A model generated the notes under the pieces. It was not told the DNA's origin. It made no database searches and saw only the letters and a list, made by a program, of their open reading frames with translations. The position numbers were made by a program, and so were the translations under genes. From NCBI GenBank assembly GCA_963844235.1, contig CAWJNF010000003.1:226017-290016 (forward strand): 64,000 nt of DNA. Reading direction: 5' to 3'. Position 1 is the stretch's first letter, and each line of letters begins with the position of its first letter. The stretch comes from CAWJNF01 sp963844235 (lineage in GTDB: Bacteria > Actinomycetota > Thermoleophilia > Gaiellales > Gaiellaceae). Below, one piece after another: positions 25,156-34,010 of the stretch.

Positions 25156-26204
25156 ACCAGTGGCTGCGCTTCGACGATGCTGAAAGAGGACTCCGTCGGG
25201 ATGACTCGCGAGAGCTCGAGGCCGCACTCGGAGTACAGCGATCGGTACTCGTCGGCGGTGCGTTGCCGCGCCTCGCCGAACAGCGTCATCATGTTGATGT
25301 CGCTGAAGCCGCACCGCTGATCTGGCTCGCACGGCACCGTGACGATCTCGACCACCAGCAAGCGGTCGGCCGGCCGCAGCCGCTCGCGGCAGCGCTCGAG
25401 GATGATGCGGCAGTCGGCGTCGTCCCAGTCGTGGAGAACCTGCGAGAGGATCCAGGCCTCGCCCGTAGCCGGGAGGGCTTCGAAGAAGTTGCAGGCGACC
25501 AGCTCGCAGCGGTCGCGTGCTCCCCGCGAACGGAGATGCACGTCGGCATCGGGCAGCACGTCCTCCTGGTCGAGCAGCACGCCGGCCAGGTGCGCGTTCG
25601 CCCCGAGGATGGTCGCGAGCAGCGAGCCGTTGCCGCCCCCCACGTCGACGACCGTGCGCACCGGTGTCCAGTCGTACGCTGCCTCGACCGCGGGGTGCTG
25701 GTCTCCTCGCAGCTCGCTCAGCGTGGCGTTGAAAATCCGTTGTGCTTCCGGGCGCGAGCTCAGGTAGTCCCAGAACGAGGTGCCGTGTGCGTGCTCCCAG
25801 GCGGATTCGCCGGTGCGAAGCGTGTGGCCCACGTCGGCGAACTGGCGCCAGACGTAGTCGGCGCTGAAGTGGAGGACGAGGTTGCGCATGCCGTCCGGCC
25901 GGTCGCGGAGGAGATCCGACGCCGGCGTGTTCGCAAAGACGCCGGGCTCGACCTCGGTGAAGAGACCGTGCCCGGCGAGCACGCGCAGCACGCGCTCGGT
26001 CGACAGAGAGTGCAAGCTTGCGCCCGCGGCGAGGTCGGTCGCCGGGAGCGGCCCGTCCGCGAGGAGGTCCGGGACGCCGTGACGGACGAGCGTCCCGAGC
26101 GCCTGGCTGAGATTCAGGGTGAACACGGCGTCCAGAACCGCCCGCCGGTCCGCGGCCCGATCGTCGTCAGGCATCGGGAAGTCCAGGTTCGACACCGTGT
26201 TCAT
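25152..26204 (-). CDS. SAM-dependent O-methyltransferase (acetylserotonin/hydroxyneurosporene type)
   Basis: A 350-residue class I O-methyltransferase with an N-terminal winged-helix dimerisation domain (about residues 20-110) and a C-terminal Rossmann domain. VRTVVDVGGGNGSLLATIL is the SAM motif, and LSQVLHDWDDADCRIILERC carries the catalytic His. Relatives methylate hydroxyls of polyketides, carotenoids and phenazine-like compounds. No biosynthetic genes accompany it, so the substrate is unknown. The gene is bracketed by near-identical palindromes that touch its start and form its stop, suggesting it was inserted or exchanged as a unit between folC and valS. Confidence 0.87.
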   Translation of the reverse strand: MNTVSNLDFPMPDDDRAADRRAVLDAVFTLNLSQALGTLVRHGVPDLLADGPLPATDLAAGASLHSLSTERVLRVLAGHGLFTEVEPGVFANTPASDLLRDRPDGMRNLVLHFSADYVWRQFADVGHTLRTGESAWEHAHGTSFWDYLSSRPEAQRIFNATLSELRGDQHPAVEAAYDWTPVRTVVDVGGGNGSLLATILGANAHLAGVLLDQEDVLPDADVHLRSRGARDRCELVACNFFEALPATGEAWILSQVLHDWDDADCRIILERCRERLRPADRLLVVEIVTVPCEPDQRCGFSDINMMTLFGEARQRTADEYRSLYSECGLELSRVIPTESSFSIVEAQPLV

Positions 26205-26206
26205 CG

Positions 26207-26232
26207 TAGGGCCGGATATATCCGGCCCCTAC
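26207..26232. repeat. Second palindrome copy flanking the O-methyltransferase gene
   Basis: GTAGGGCCGGATA then TATCCGGCCCCTAC: the 25128 element with one G lost from the left arm. It stands 2 nt upstream of the methyltransferase ATG. With the surrounding bases it makes a direct repeat of about 33 nt with the 25124-25158 copy. Confidence 0.88.
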
Positions 26233-26268
26233 ACCTTCGTGAGAGGAAGCGAGCACCCTCGCTCCCTC

Positions 26269-28707
26269 TCACGACCGCTGGCTCCCCTCGACGATGTCGA
26301 GGGCAGCCAGCTCTCTCCGGTAGCGCCCGAGCTTCTCGCGTTCGGCTTCCACCACCTCGGCCGGCGCCCGCTCGACGAAGCGCTCGTTCGCGAGCATGCC
26401 CTCGCCACGGGCGATCTCCTGCCTCAGCCGCTCGCGCTCGGCGTCGACGTCGCCGTCGCGGGCTCCGGCAGGCCGTACGACGGCCTCGAAGACCGCACGC
26501 TCGGCGTCGGCGAGCTCGAGCCGGACGCCGCTTCGCCGGTAGGTCGCCGCCGCCGCCTGGACGAGCTCCATCGAGATCTCATCGGGCGGCAGCGAGCCGT
26601 CCGAGCCCGGCCAGGGGTGCATGATGAGACGCTGGCTCCTGGCGGGCAGGTGCGACCAGATCTCCTCCGTGACGTGCGGCATGACGGGATGGAGCAGCGC
26701 GAGCAGGCGCTCGAGCGCGTAGAGAGCGGTCGCCGAGGCGTCCGCGTCCTTCGCGTGCAGTCGCGCCTTGACCGCCTCCGCGTACCAGTCGCAGAAGTCG
26801 TCGAAGGTGAGGTGGTAGAGCGCGTCGACGGCCGCGGCGAAACGATACTCGCGGAAGCAGCCCTCGATCTCCTCCCGCACGCTGTCGATACGCCACAGAA
26901 TCCACCGCTCGATCGGCTCGCGCGGTCGGGCTTCCAGCGTCGCTCCTCGCGCGCCGAGCACGAGGCGCGAGACATTCCAGAGCTTGATCGCGAGCCGCCG
27001 GCCCTCCTCGATCGCCACCGGCGAGAAGCGCACGTCCTGCGTCGAGGACATCTTGAGCAGACCGTAGCGAGTCGCGTCGGCGCCGTGGGCGTCGACCAGC
27101 ACGAGCGGGTCGATGCCGGTGCCGAGGCTCTTCGACATCCTCCGGCCGTCGGGCGCGAGCACCGTCGGATTGATGACGATGTCGCGGAACGGCACCGTGC
27201 CCATGAGCTCGATGCCGGCCATCTGCATGCGCGCCTCCCAGAGGAAGATGATGTCGCGCGCGGTCACGTTGACATCGTTCGGGTAGAACGTCGCGAGCTC
27301 CGGGGTCTCGTCGGGCCACCCGAGCGTCGCGAACGGCCACAGCGCCGAGGAGAACCATGTGTCCAGGACGTCGTCCTCCTGCCGCAGCGCCTTGCCGCCG
27401 CACTCCCCACAGCGGTCGGGGGTCGTCTCCGAGACGATCATGGCGCCGCAGTCGCAGTACCAGACGGGGATCCGGTGACCCCACCAGAGCTGGCGCGAGA
27501 TGCACCAGGGTCGGATGTTCTCCATCCAGTCGAGGTAGACGCGTGCGAAGCGCTCCGGGACGAAGCGGACGGTGCCGTCCTTCACCGCCTCAACGGCGGG
27601 CCGGGCCAGCTCGCCCATCTCGCACCACCACTGTGGCGTGATCAGCGGCTCGATCCGCGACGCGCAGCGATAGCAGTGGCCGACCGAGTGGCGGTAGGGC
27701 TCCTTCCGCTCGAGCTGGCCGTGCTCGTCGAGCCACGCGATCACCCGATCGGTGGCCTCCGGCTGGCTCAAGCCGGCGAAGCCCGGGACCTCGTCGTTCA
27801 TGCGCCCGTCCAGCCCGATCACGGTCAGCTCGGGGAGGTCGTGGTCGCGGCCGATCTCGAAGTCGAGCGGATCGTGGCCGGGGGTGATCTTGAGCGCTCC
27901 GGTGCCGAAGCCGGCCTGCACCCGCTCGTCGGCGAGGATCGGCACCCGGCGCTCGACAACGGGCACGATGGCCTCCTTGCCGACGACCGCTGCATAGCGC
28001 TCGTCCCCGGGATGGACGGCGACTCCGACGTCGGCGAGGATCGTCGCCGGCCGCACCGTCGCCACGGTGACGTGACCCGAGCCGTCCGCGAGCGGGTAAC
28101 GGACGTAGTAGAGCGTGTCGTCGACGTCCGCGTGCTCGACCTCGAGATCCGAGATGGCGCTGCCGCAGCGTGGGCACCAGTTGACGATGCGGTTCGCGCG
28201 GTAGATCCAGCCGCGCCGGTGGAGATGCACGAAGAAGCGCAGCACGGCCCGGACGTAGCCCTCGTCCATCGTGAAGCGCTCGCGCCGGTAGTCGAGCGAG
28301 GCTCCCAGCCGGCGGTACTGGTGCATGATCACGCGGCCGAACCGCTCGAGCCACTCCCAGACGCGCGCCTCGAACGCCTCGCGGCCGAGATCCTGCCGGG
28401 TGAGGCCCTCCTTGGCCAGATCCCGCTCGACGACGTTCTGGGTCCCGATCCCGGCGTGGTCGTAGCCCGGCTGCCAGAGGACGTCGAAGCCCCGCATCCG
28501 GTGCCAGCGGATGAGCACGTCCTGGTAGGCCGCGTTCATGGCGTGGCCCAGGTGCAGCTCGCCCGTGACGTTCGGGGGCGGGACCGCGATCGAGTACGTC
28601 GGCCCGCCCGAGCCAGGCTCCGCCGCGTAGAGGCCCTCCTCCTCCCACGCGCGCTGCCAGCGCTCCTCGATCAGGTCCGGGCGGTACTGGCCGTCCATCC
28701 GGGCCAT
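26269..28707 (-). CDS. valS: Valine-tRNA ligase
   Basis: An 812-residue class I aminoacyl-tRNA synthetase. PPPNVTGELHLGHAMN contains the HIGH motif, GRRMSKSLGTG the KMSKS motif. The editing domain (about residues 170-300) includes TVRPATILADVGVAVHP, and GYDHAGIGTQNVVER is specific to ValS. Zinc-type Cys clusters occur at NWCPRCGS and CDCG...CGECGG. The C-terminal coiled-coil is short, so the protein is at the small end for ValS. The start at 28707 fits; an ATG three codons in (28698) is an alternative. Confidence 0.96.
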   Translation of the reverse strand: MARMDGQYRPDLIEERWQRAWEEEGLYAAEPGSGGPTYSIAVPPPNVTGELHLGHAMNAAYQDVLIRWHRMRGFDVLWQPGYDHAGIGTQNVVERDLAKEGLTRQDLGREAFEARVWEWLERFGRVIMHQYRRLGASLDYRRERFTMDEGYVRAVLRFFVHLHRRGWIYRANRIVNWCPRCGSAISDLEVEHADVDDTLYYVRYPLADGSGHVTVATVRPATILADVGVAVHPGDERYAAVVGKEAIVPVVERRVPILADERVQAGFGTGALKITPGHDPLDFEIGRDHDLPELTVIGLDGRMNDEVPGFAGLSQPEATDRVIAWLDEHGQLERKEPYRHSVGHCYRCASRIEPLITPQWWCEMGELARPAVEAVKDGTVRFVPERFARVYLDWMENIRPWCISRQLWWGHRIPVWYCDCGAMIVSETTPDRCGECGGKALRQEDDVLDTWFSSALWPFATLGWPDETPELATFYPNDVNVTARDIIFLWEARMQMAGIELMGTVPFRDIVINPTVLAPDGRRMSKSLGTGIDPLVLVDAHGADATRYGLLKMSSTQDVRFSPVAIEEGRRLAIKLWNVSRLVLGARGATLEARPREPIERWILWRIDSVREEIEGCFREYRFAAAVDALYHLTFDDFCDWYAEAVKARLHAKDADASATALYALERLLALLHPVMPHVTEEIWSHLPARSQRLIMHPWPGSDGSLPPDEISMELVQAAAATYRRSGVRLELADAERAVFEAVVRPAGARDGDVDAERERLRQEIARGEGMLANERFVERAPAEVVEAEREKLGRYRRELAALDIVEGSQRS

Positions 28708-28730
28708 TGTAGGGAGGCACCTCCGAGCAG

Positions 28731-28826
28731 CTGCATACGCTGGACGCCATCCATCTCGCCAGCGCCCTTCAGATCAGGCCCGACGAGCTGATCGCCTACG
28801 ACCACCGCCTCGTCGAGGCCGCCGCC
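28731..28826 (+). pseudogene. Remnant: C-terminal part of a VapC-like PIN domain
   Basis: The + strand encodes LHTLDAIHLASALQIRPDEL followed by IAYDHRLVEAAA. This is the end of a PIN-domain ribonuclease, including the TLDAIHLA helix with the conserved Asp and the YDxRL strand. No start or earlier PIN segment precedes it, because valS begins immediately to the left on the other strand. A degraded toxin fragment is the best explanation. Confidence 0.55.
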
Positions 28827-28838
28827 GGGGCCCCGGGC

Positions 28839-29753
28839 TCACGGTTTCGTCGCCGGGCGCCTGACCGCGTCGAGGGCGACCTGAGTGGCCAGCCGCGGGT
28901 TCTCCTGCAGCCGGCGGAGCGAGTACTCGTACCACCGTCGCCCGTAGGGGACGTAGATGCGTACGCGCTCGCGCTCGGCAACCAGTCGGTCGGCGAGGTC
29001 GGCTCGGACGCCGAGCAGGAGCTGGAACTCGTAGCTGCCGGCTGCGAGCCCGCGCTCGGCGACGCGCAGCCTGGCCTGCCCTACCAGCCGGTCGGCGTGG
29101 GTCGCGAACGCGACGAAGCAGCCCGCGTCGAGGAGCGTCTCGGCGATCTCCAGGAAGCGCTCGCCCACCTCGCGGTCGTCCTGGAAGGCAACCTCCTCGG
29201 GCTCGAGATAGATGCCCTTGCACAGCCGTACGCTCGGCCGCAGGTCGGCGAGCGCGCGGGCGTCGTCGAGCGTGCGCCTCAGCCGCGCCTGCAGGACGAT
29301 CCCGACGTTGTCGTGGCCTGCCGCCCGGAGGGCGCGGTAGACCTCGAGCGTCGCCGACGTGGTCGCCGAGTCCTCCATGTCGATGCGCACGAAGCGGCCG
29401 CGCTCGGCCGCCGCGCGCACGATCGTCTCGAGGTTCGCCCGGCAGAGGTCGACACCGACGTCGAGGCCGAGCGCCGTGGGCTTGACGCTGACGCCCGTAC
29501 GCAGGCCCTCGCGCTCGATCTGCTCGAGGGCCTCGAGGTACCCGCGTACGATCTCGGCCGCTTCGGCCTCGGTGCGCACCTCCTCTCCGAGCACGTCGAC
29601 CGTCGCGAGCTTTCCCTCCGCGTTGAGCCGGCGAACGACCCGGCACGCGTCGGCGAGCGCCTCCCCGGCGATGTAGCGGCCGGCGACCCGACGGACGAGC
29701 GAGCGCGGGACGAGCGGCAGCGACCGCGCGAGTGCCCGCTCGAGCAGTCGCAC
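28839..29753 (-). CDS. Proline dehydrogenase
   Basis: A 304-residue monofunctional PRODH (PutB type), an FAD-dependent TIM barrel oxidising proline to pyrroline-5-carboxylate. Family blocks are VSVKPTALGLDV, FVRIDMEDSATTSATLEVY, VRLCKGIYLEP, FATHADRL, YEFQLLLGVR and the C-terminal RIYVPYGRRWYEYSLRRL with the two conserved Arg residues of the substrate site. No P5C dehydrogenase gene is adjacent in the window. The 10-nt gap to the upstream hypothetical gene suggests co-transcription. Confidence 0.93.
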   Translation of the reverse strand: MRLLERALARSLPLVPRSLVRRVAGRYIAGEALADACRVVRRLNAEGKLATVDVLGEEVRTEAEAAEIVRGYLEALEQIEREGLRTGVSVKPTALGLDVGVDLCRANLETIVRAAAERGRFVRIDMEDSATTSATLEVYRALRAAGHDNVGIVLQARLRRTLDDARALADLRPSVRLCKGIYLEPEEVAFQDDREVGERFLEIAETLLDAGCFVAFATHADRLVGQARLRVAERGLAAGSYEFQLLLGVRADLADRLVAERERVRIYVPYGRRWYEYSLRRLQENPRLATQVALDAVRRPATKP

Positions 29754-29762
29754 GAGACCGGT

Positions 29763-30419
29763 CTACTCGCGGCGGCGGTCGGGCACGGCTCGGGGCTCGA
29801 CGCTCGACCCGGCCGGAGCCTGGGCGCGGAGACTGGCGGCGAGCTGCTCCGCAGCGGCATCGTCGGCGGCCGGAACGCCGAAGCCGCGGCGCCGGGAGAC
29901 GAGCGGGATGCCCGCGTCGACCAGGCGCGCTCGCAGCTCCGCGCCGCTGTCCCGGTCGGGAAACGTGACGAGCACCAGGGTGCGCGCGTCGGCAAGCGAG
30001 GTGAGCGCACCCGGGAACCCATCCTGCGGAGCTGCGTCGTCCGGGATCTCGCCCTCGTCCCCGTCCTCGTCACCCTCCGCCGCCGCCGGGCGCGCCGGCT
30101 CCGACGGGCCGAGGTCGCTGAGATCGGGCGGCTCCTCGCCGGGCGGGAGGTCGGGCGCGATCTCCTCCCACTCGGTCGCTGCGTCGTCCCAGCGGTCGTG
30201 CCAGAGCTCGTAGCCGAGCCCGGTCCGGTCGAGTAGCGCGAGCGCGATCGCCTCGACGCGGGCCGCGTCGGCCTCGCCGTTGGAGTACACGCGGATCGTG
30301 AGGCCGTCCCGCGTCAGCCGCGTGCCTTCGGGCAGCCGCTCCGTGATACTCACGGCGAGCTCGCCGACCTCCTCGGGGCCGCCCTCGAGCTCAGCGGTCA
30401 GGCGCCATTCGTCGTCCAC
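29763..30419 (-). CDS. Hypothetical acidic protein
   Basis: A 218-residue protein of unknown function. An N-terminal alpha/beta unit (MDDEWRLTAELEGGPEEVGE, then LTIRVYSNGEADAARVEAIA) is followed by an acidic, disordered linker of about 50 residues (PPGEEPPDLSDLG, DEDGDEGE). A second alpha/beta unit follows (RTLVLVTFPDRDSGAELRAR, LVDAGIPLVSRRRGFGVP). The two end units look like related small domains, perhaps ACT- or SPOR-like, but I do not recognise the family. It lies upstream of proline dehydrogenase in the same direction. Confidence 0.65.
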   Translation of the reverse strand: MDDEWRLTAELEGGPEEVGELAVSITERLPEGTRLTRDGLTIRVYSNGEADAARVEAIALALLDRTGLGYELWHDRWDDAATEWEEIAPDLPPGEEPPDLSDLGPSEPARPAAAEGDEDGDEGEIPDDAAPQDGFPGALTSLADARTLVLVTFPDRDSGAELRARLVDAGIPLVSRRRGFGVPAADDAAAEQLAASLRAQAPAGSSVEPRAVPDRRRE

Positions 30420-30443
30420 GGGGCGAACTCTACGGTGCAGGCA

Positions 30444-30467
30444 GCAGGCCGGACAGGCCCGGCCTGC
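30444..30467 (-). terminator. Hairpin downstream of clpX
   Basis: GCAGGCCGG (30444-30452) pairs with CCGGCCTGC (30459-30467) over a 6-nt loop, 19 nt past the clpX stop. No T tract; termination is inferred from position and symmetry. Confidence 0.5.
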
Positions 30468-30485
30468 ATTCGCTTCACGCGCTCG

Positions 30486-31760
30486 CTATGCCGACTGCTC
30501 GGATAGCTCGTCGAGATCGAGCGAGGCGCCGCCGCTCGTCACGAGCGTCGGCTTGAGGTTGCGGGTGATCGTCTCCTTCGTGATCACGCACTTGGAGACG
30601 TCCTTACGCGACGGCAGCTCGAACATGACGTCGAGGAGCGCCTGCTCGATGATCGAGCGCAGGCCTCGCGCCCCGGTCTCGCGCTCGAGCGCGCGATCGG
30701 AGATCGACCAGAGGGCGTCCTCGGTGAAGACGAGCTCGACCGTGTCGTAGTTGAAGAAGCGCTGGTACTGCTTGACGAGCGCGTTCTTCGGCTCGAGCAG
30801 GATCTTCACCAGGTCCTCGCGCGTGAGCTGGTGGACGGCGCTGACGACGGGCAGCCGCCCGATGAACTCCGGGATGAGCCCGTAGGAGAGCAAGTCCTCG
30901 GGCATCACCTGCGAGTGGAGGTCGCCGTCCTCGGCCGAGCGCTTCGACCGGATGTCGGCGCCGAAGCCGACCTGGTTCTTGCCGATGCGCTTCCCGATGA
31001 TCTTCTCGAGGCCGGCGAAGGCGCCGCCGCAGATGAAGAGGATGTTCGTCGTGTCGATCGAGAGGAACTCCTGGTGCGGATGCTTGCGCCCGCCCTGCGG
31101 CGGCACGGAGGCGACGGTTCCCTCGAGGATCTTGAGCAATGCCTGCTGGACGCCCTCTCCCGACACGTCGCGCGTGATCGACGGGTTGTCGGCCTTGCGG
31201 GCGATCTTGTCGACCTCGTCGATGTAGATGATCCCGGTCTCCGCTTTCTTGACGTCGAAGTCCGCCGCCTGGATCAGCTTCAGCAGGATGTTCTCGACGT
31301 CCTCGCCGACGTAGCCCGCCTCGGTCAGCGCGGTCGCGTCCGCGATCGCGAACGGCACGTTGAGGATGCGAGCGAGCGTCTGGGCGAGGAGGGTCTTGCC
31401 GCAGCCGGTCGGACCGAGCAGCAGGATGTTGGACTTCTGGAGCTCGACGTCGGAGTCGTCGGCGGCCATGCGCACGCGCTTGTAGTGGTTGTAGACCGCC
31501 ACCGACAGCGTGCGCTTTGCCTCCTCCTGCCCCACCACGTAGTCGTTGAGGACGTCGTAGATCTCCTTGGGGCGCGGCAGGTTGTCGAGGTCGAGCTGCG
31601 CCGGCTGCGTCAGCTCCTCGTCGATGATCTCGTTACAGAGATCGATGCACTCGTCGCAGATGTAGACACCGGGGCCGGCGATCAGCTTCTTCACCTGGCG
31701 CTGGCTCTTCCCGCAGAAGCTGCACAGGAGCTGCTCGTTGCCGTCGCTCGCTCGCGCCAT
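30486..31760 (-). CDS. clpX: ATP-dependent Clp protease ATPase subunit ClpX
   Basis: A 424-residue AAA+ unfoldase that feeds ClpP. The N-terminal zinc-binding domain is CSFCGKSQRQV...YICDECIDLC. Walker A is GPTGCGKTLLAQTLA, Walker B IIYIDEVDKIARK, and the arginine-finger region RDVSGEGVQQALLKILEG with pore-loop neighbours follows; ISDRALERETGARGLRSIIE is the C-terminal small domain. It lies downstream of clpP and tig in the usual tig-clpP-clpX order, with a 161-nt gap after clpP. Confidence 0.98.
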   Translation of the reverse strand: MARASDGNEQLLCSFCGKSQRQVKKLIAGPGVYICDECIDLCNEIIDEELTQPAQLDLDNLPRPKEIYDVLNDYVVGQEEAKRTLSVAVYNHYKRVRMAADDSDVELQKSNILLLGPTGCGKTLLAQTLARILNVPFAIADATALTEAGYVGEDVENILLKLIQAADFDVKKAETGIIYIDEVDKIARKADNPSITRDVSGEGVQQALLKILEGTVASVPPQGGRKHPHQEFLSIDTTNILFICGGAFAGLEKIIGKRIGKNQVGFGADIRSKRSAEDGDLHSQVMPEDLLSYGLIPEFIGRLPVVSAVHQLTREDLVKILLEPKNALVKQYQRFFNYDTVELVFTEDALWSISDRALERETGARGLRSIIEQALLDVMFELPSRKDVSKCVITKETITRNLKPTLVTSGGASLDLDELSEQSA

Positions 31761-31921
31761 GATCCTCCCTCAGGTCGTCGTCGACCGTCTCGGCGGCTTG
31801 AGCGAGGGTTGCCGCCGGCCGCCGAAACCCGAGAAGCGCATGGTCTCTTCGCCTGCCCTCGCCACGTCTCCTCTTTCTTTACACCTATTCGCCGTTCTTG
31901 CCAACCCCGAACCGGGTCGTC

Positions 31922-32527
31922 TCAGCGGTGCGCGATCACCGTGTCGATGATGCCGTACTCCTTGGCCTCTTCCGAGGTCATGAAGTAGTCGCGCTCCATG
32001 TCTTTCGAGACCTTGTCGAGCGCCTGGCCGGAGTGGAGGGCGAGGATCTCCTCGAGCCGCCGCTTGATGGAGATGACCTCGCGAGCCTGGATCTCGATGT
32101 CGGTCGCCTGTCCCTGGAACCCGCTCGAGACCTGGTGGATGAGGATCTTCGCGTTCGGCAGCGACATCCGCTTCCCGTTGGCGCCACCGGCGAGCAGCAG
32201 GGCTCCCATGGACATCGCGATGCCGACGCAGATCGTCTGCACGTCGCACTTGATGAACTGCATCGTGTCGTAGATCGCGAGGCCCGCGTACACGGATCCG
32301 CCCGGGGAGTTGATGTAGACCGAGATGTCCTTGTCCGGGTCCTCGGACTCGAGGTGCAGGAGCTGCGCCACCGTCAGGTTTGCGATCTGGTCGTCCACCG
32401 GCGTGCCCAGGAAGACGATGCGCTCGTTCAGAAGACGCGAGTAGATGTCGAACGCGCGCTCCCCGCGCGACGTCTGCTCGATCACCATCGGGACCAGCGG
32501 GCTCATCCTCGGAGTCTCCATGCTCAT
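31922..32527 (-). CDS. clpP: ATP-dependent Clp protease proteolytic subunit ClpP
   Basis: A 201-residue ClpP. Catalytic Ser lies in GIAMSMGALLLAGG, His in AKILIHQVSSGFQG, and Asp in the helix ahead of ERDYFMTSEEAKEYGIID. The ATG at 32527 overlaps the tig stop as ATGA and has AGGAG 6-8 nt upstream; an internal ATG lies two codons later. A single clpP copy is seen in this locus, unlike the clpP1-clpP2 tandem of many Actinomycetota. Confidence 0.97.
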   Translation of the reverse strand: MSMETPRMSPLVPMVIEQTSRGERAFDIYSRLLNERIVFLGTPVDDQIANLTVAQLLHLESEDPDKDISVYINSPGGSVYAGLAIYDTMQFIKCDVQTICVGIAMSMGALLLAGGANGKRMSLPNAKILIHQVSSGFQGQATDIEIQAREVISIKRRLEEILALHSGQALDKVSKDMERDYFMTSEEAKEYGIIDTVIAHR

Positions 32528-33891
32528 CGCTTCTCCTCGCTTCCGGGCGTCCATATCTTCATGCCGGTGCCACCCTTCTCCTTCTCGGGCGTCCAGAGTT
32601 TCTCGCGCGCGTTCGCGAGCTCGACCGGAATCCGCTTGACTCCGCCGACGACCTCGTCGAGCGCCTTCCTCATCCTGAGATCGCCGCGCAGCCGCTCGAA
32701 CCCACCGCGCTCGCGCATGAGCCGGATCGCCTCGTCGGGATCGTCTTCGGCGGCCGTGGCCTCGGCGCGGATCAGCTCCTCGACCTCCTCGTCCGCGACC
32801 TCGATGCCCCGCTCCTCGGCCACCGTCTCGAGGACGAGCTCTCGGCGGATGGCGCGGTCGGCCTCGGCCCTGGCGCCGGCCTGCACGCCCTCCGCCGTCT
32901 GGCCCGTCGCCTGCAGGTAGGTCTGGAAGCTGACGCCCTGGCCCTCGAGCGTGCGCACGAGGGTCGTTGCGAGCGCCGCGGCACGCCGCTCGACCAGCGG
33001 CTCCGTGCCCTCGACGGTAGAGGCGTCGACGAGGGCGTCGAGCGCGTCCGTTCGGAAACGGGCCTCGAGCTCGCTCTCGAGCTGCTCCCGCAGTCGGGCC
33101 TCGACGTCGGCGCGCAGGTCGGCGATCGTCTCGAACTCCGAGACGGTGCGCGCGAGCTCGTCGTCGGCGGCGGGCAGCACTTTCTCCTTGATCTCCTTGA
33201 CCGTCACGTCGACGGTGCCCTGCCGGCCGTCGGACAGCTCGAGGTCGACGGTCCTGGTATCGCCCTCGGCCATGCCGGGGAGCTCAACCTCGAGCTCGTC
33301 GGCGAGCCGGCCGGTGCCGAGCTCGGCCATGTAGTCGCGGTGGCTGGCGGGCTGCTTGCCCGGCTCGGTGGCGACGAGGTCGAGCACCACCGTGTCGCCG
33401 TCGGCGACCGGACGTCCGTTCACGGGCACGAGCGCTGCGGCGCTGTCGCGGAGCTGCTCGATCTCGGCCTCGACGAGCTCGGCCGGCACCTCGGGCTCGG
33501 GCGCGGGCACCTCGAGCGCCGACCAGTCGGCGAGCGTCGGCTTCGGCGCGATCGGCACCGTGGCGCGGAAGGTGAACGTGTCGCCCTGGCTCGGCAGCTC
33601 GTCCCATTCGACCTCCGGACCGTCCAGCGGCCGCACGCCGGCCTGCTGCGCCGCGTCCCAGAACCAGCTGTCGATGTGCGAGCGGACGGCCTCCGCCGAG
33701 AGCGCCTCCTTGCCGACGCGCGCCTGGACGACCGGCAGCGGAACCTTCTTGCCCTTCCGGAAGCCGGGTATCCGGATCGATTCCGCGAGATCGGCGGCTG
33801 CGTGCTCGAACGCGTGACGCACGTCACCCTCGGTCACCTCGACCTCGAGGCGGACCTTGCTCTCCGGCAGCTCCTCGACCTTCGTCCTCAC
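32524..33891 (-). CDS. tig: Trigger factor (ribosome-associated chaperone/PPIase)
   Basis: A 455-residue trigger factor. The N-terminal ribosome-binding domain has ADLAESIRIPGFRKGKKVPL containing the GFRxGKxP signature. The FKBP-type PPIase domain spans about residues 150-240 (VADGDTVVLDLVATEPGK...). The C-terminal helical arms follow. The GTG at 33891 gives the usual MRTKVEELPESKVRLEVEV start; a TTG 15 nt upstream is possible. It is the first gene of tig-clpP-clpX. Confidence 0.95.
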   Translation of the reverse strand: MRTKVEELPESKVRLEVEVTEGDVRHAFEHAAADLAESIRIPGFRKGKKVPLPVVQARVGKEALSAEAVRSHIDSWFWDAAQQAGVRPLDGPEVEWDELPSQGDTFTFRATVPIAPKPTLADWSALEVPAPEPEVPAELVEAEIEQLRDSAAALVPVNGRPVADGDTVVLDLVATEPGKQPASHRDYMAELGTGRLADELEVELPGMAEGDTRTVDLELSDGRQGTVDVTVKEIKEKVLPAADDELARTVSEFETIADLRADVEARLREQLESELEARFRTDALDALVDASTVEGTEPLVERRAAALATTLVRTLEGQGVSFQTYLQATGQTAEGVQAGARAEADRAIRRELVLETVAEERGIEVADEEVEELIRAEATAAEDDPDEAIRLMRERGGFERLRGDLRMRKALDEVVGGVKRIPVELANAREKLWTPEKEKGGTGMKIWTPGSEEKR

Positions 33892-33962
33892 AGAGCCACC
33901 ATTCAATCAGATGGAAGCCGAGCCGCCGGTGGGGTCCGCCGCCGCCGCTCCCAGGACGGATC

Positions 33963-33981
33963 TTGGCGCCGTATTGGTGCG
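33963..33981 (+). promoter_or_regulatory. Weak match to the TTGGCGCA regulatory motif
   Basis: TTGGCGCCGTATTGGTGCG, 30 nt upstream of the tandem-HTH gene at 34011, keeps the TTGGCGC half of the motif but diverges in the second half. A second TTGGCGCC follows 22 nt later (33985). It could be an autoregulatory site; support is weak. Confidence 0.3.
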
Positions 33982-34010
33982 GCGTTGGCGCCGCCGTCGA
34001 GGCTCCGGCC

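Noticed and set aside
25152..26204. O-methyltransferase considered as part of a natural-product cluster
   Set aside because: Its neighbours are folC and valS; no synthase, oxidase or transporter accompanies it.
26119..28791. An 890-codon open frame on the + strand opposite valS
   Set aside because: Its translation is Arg/Asp/Val-rich with no domain, and it mirrors the conserved valS frame; long antisense frames are expected at this GC content.
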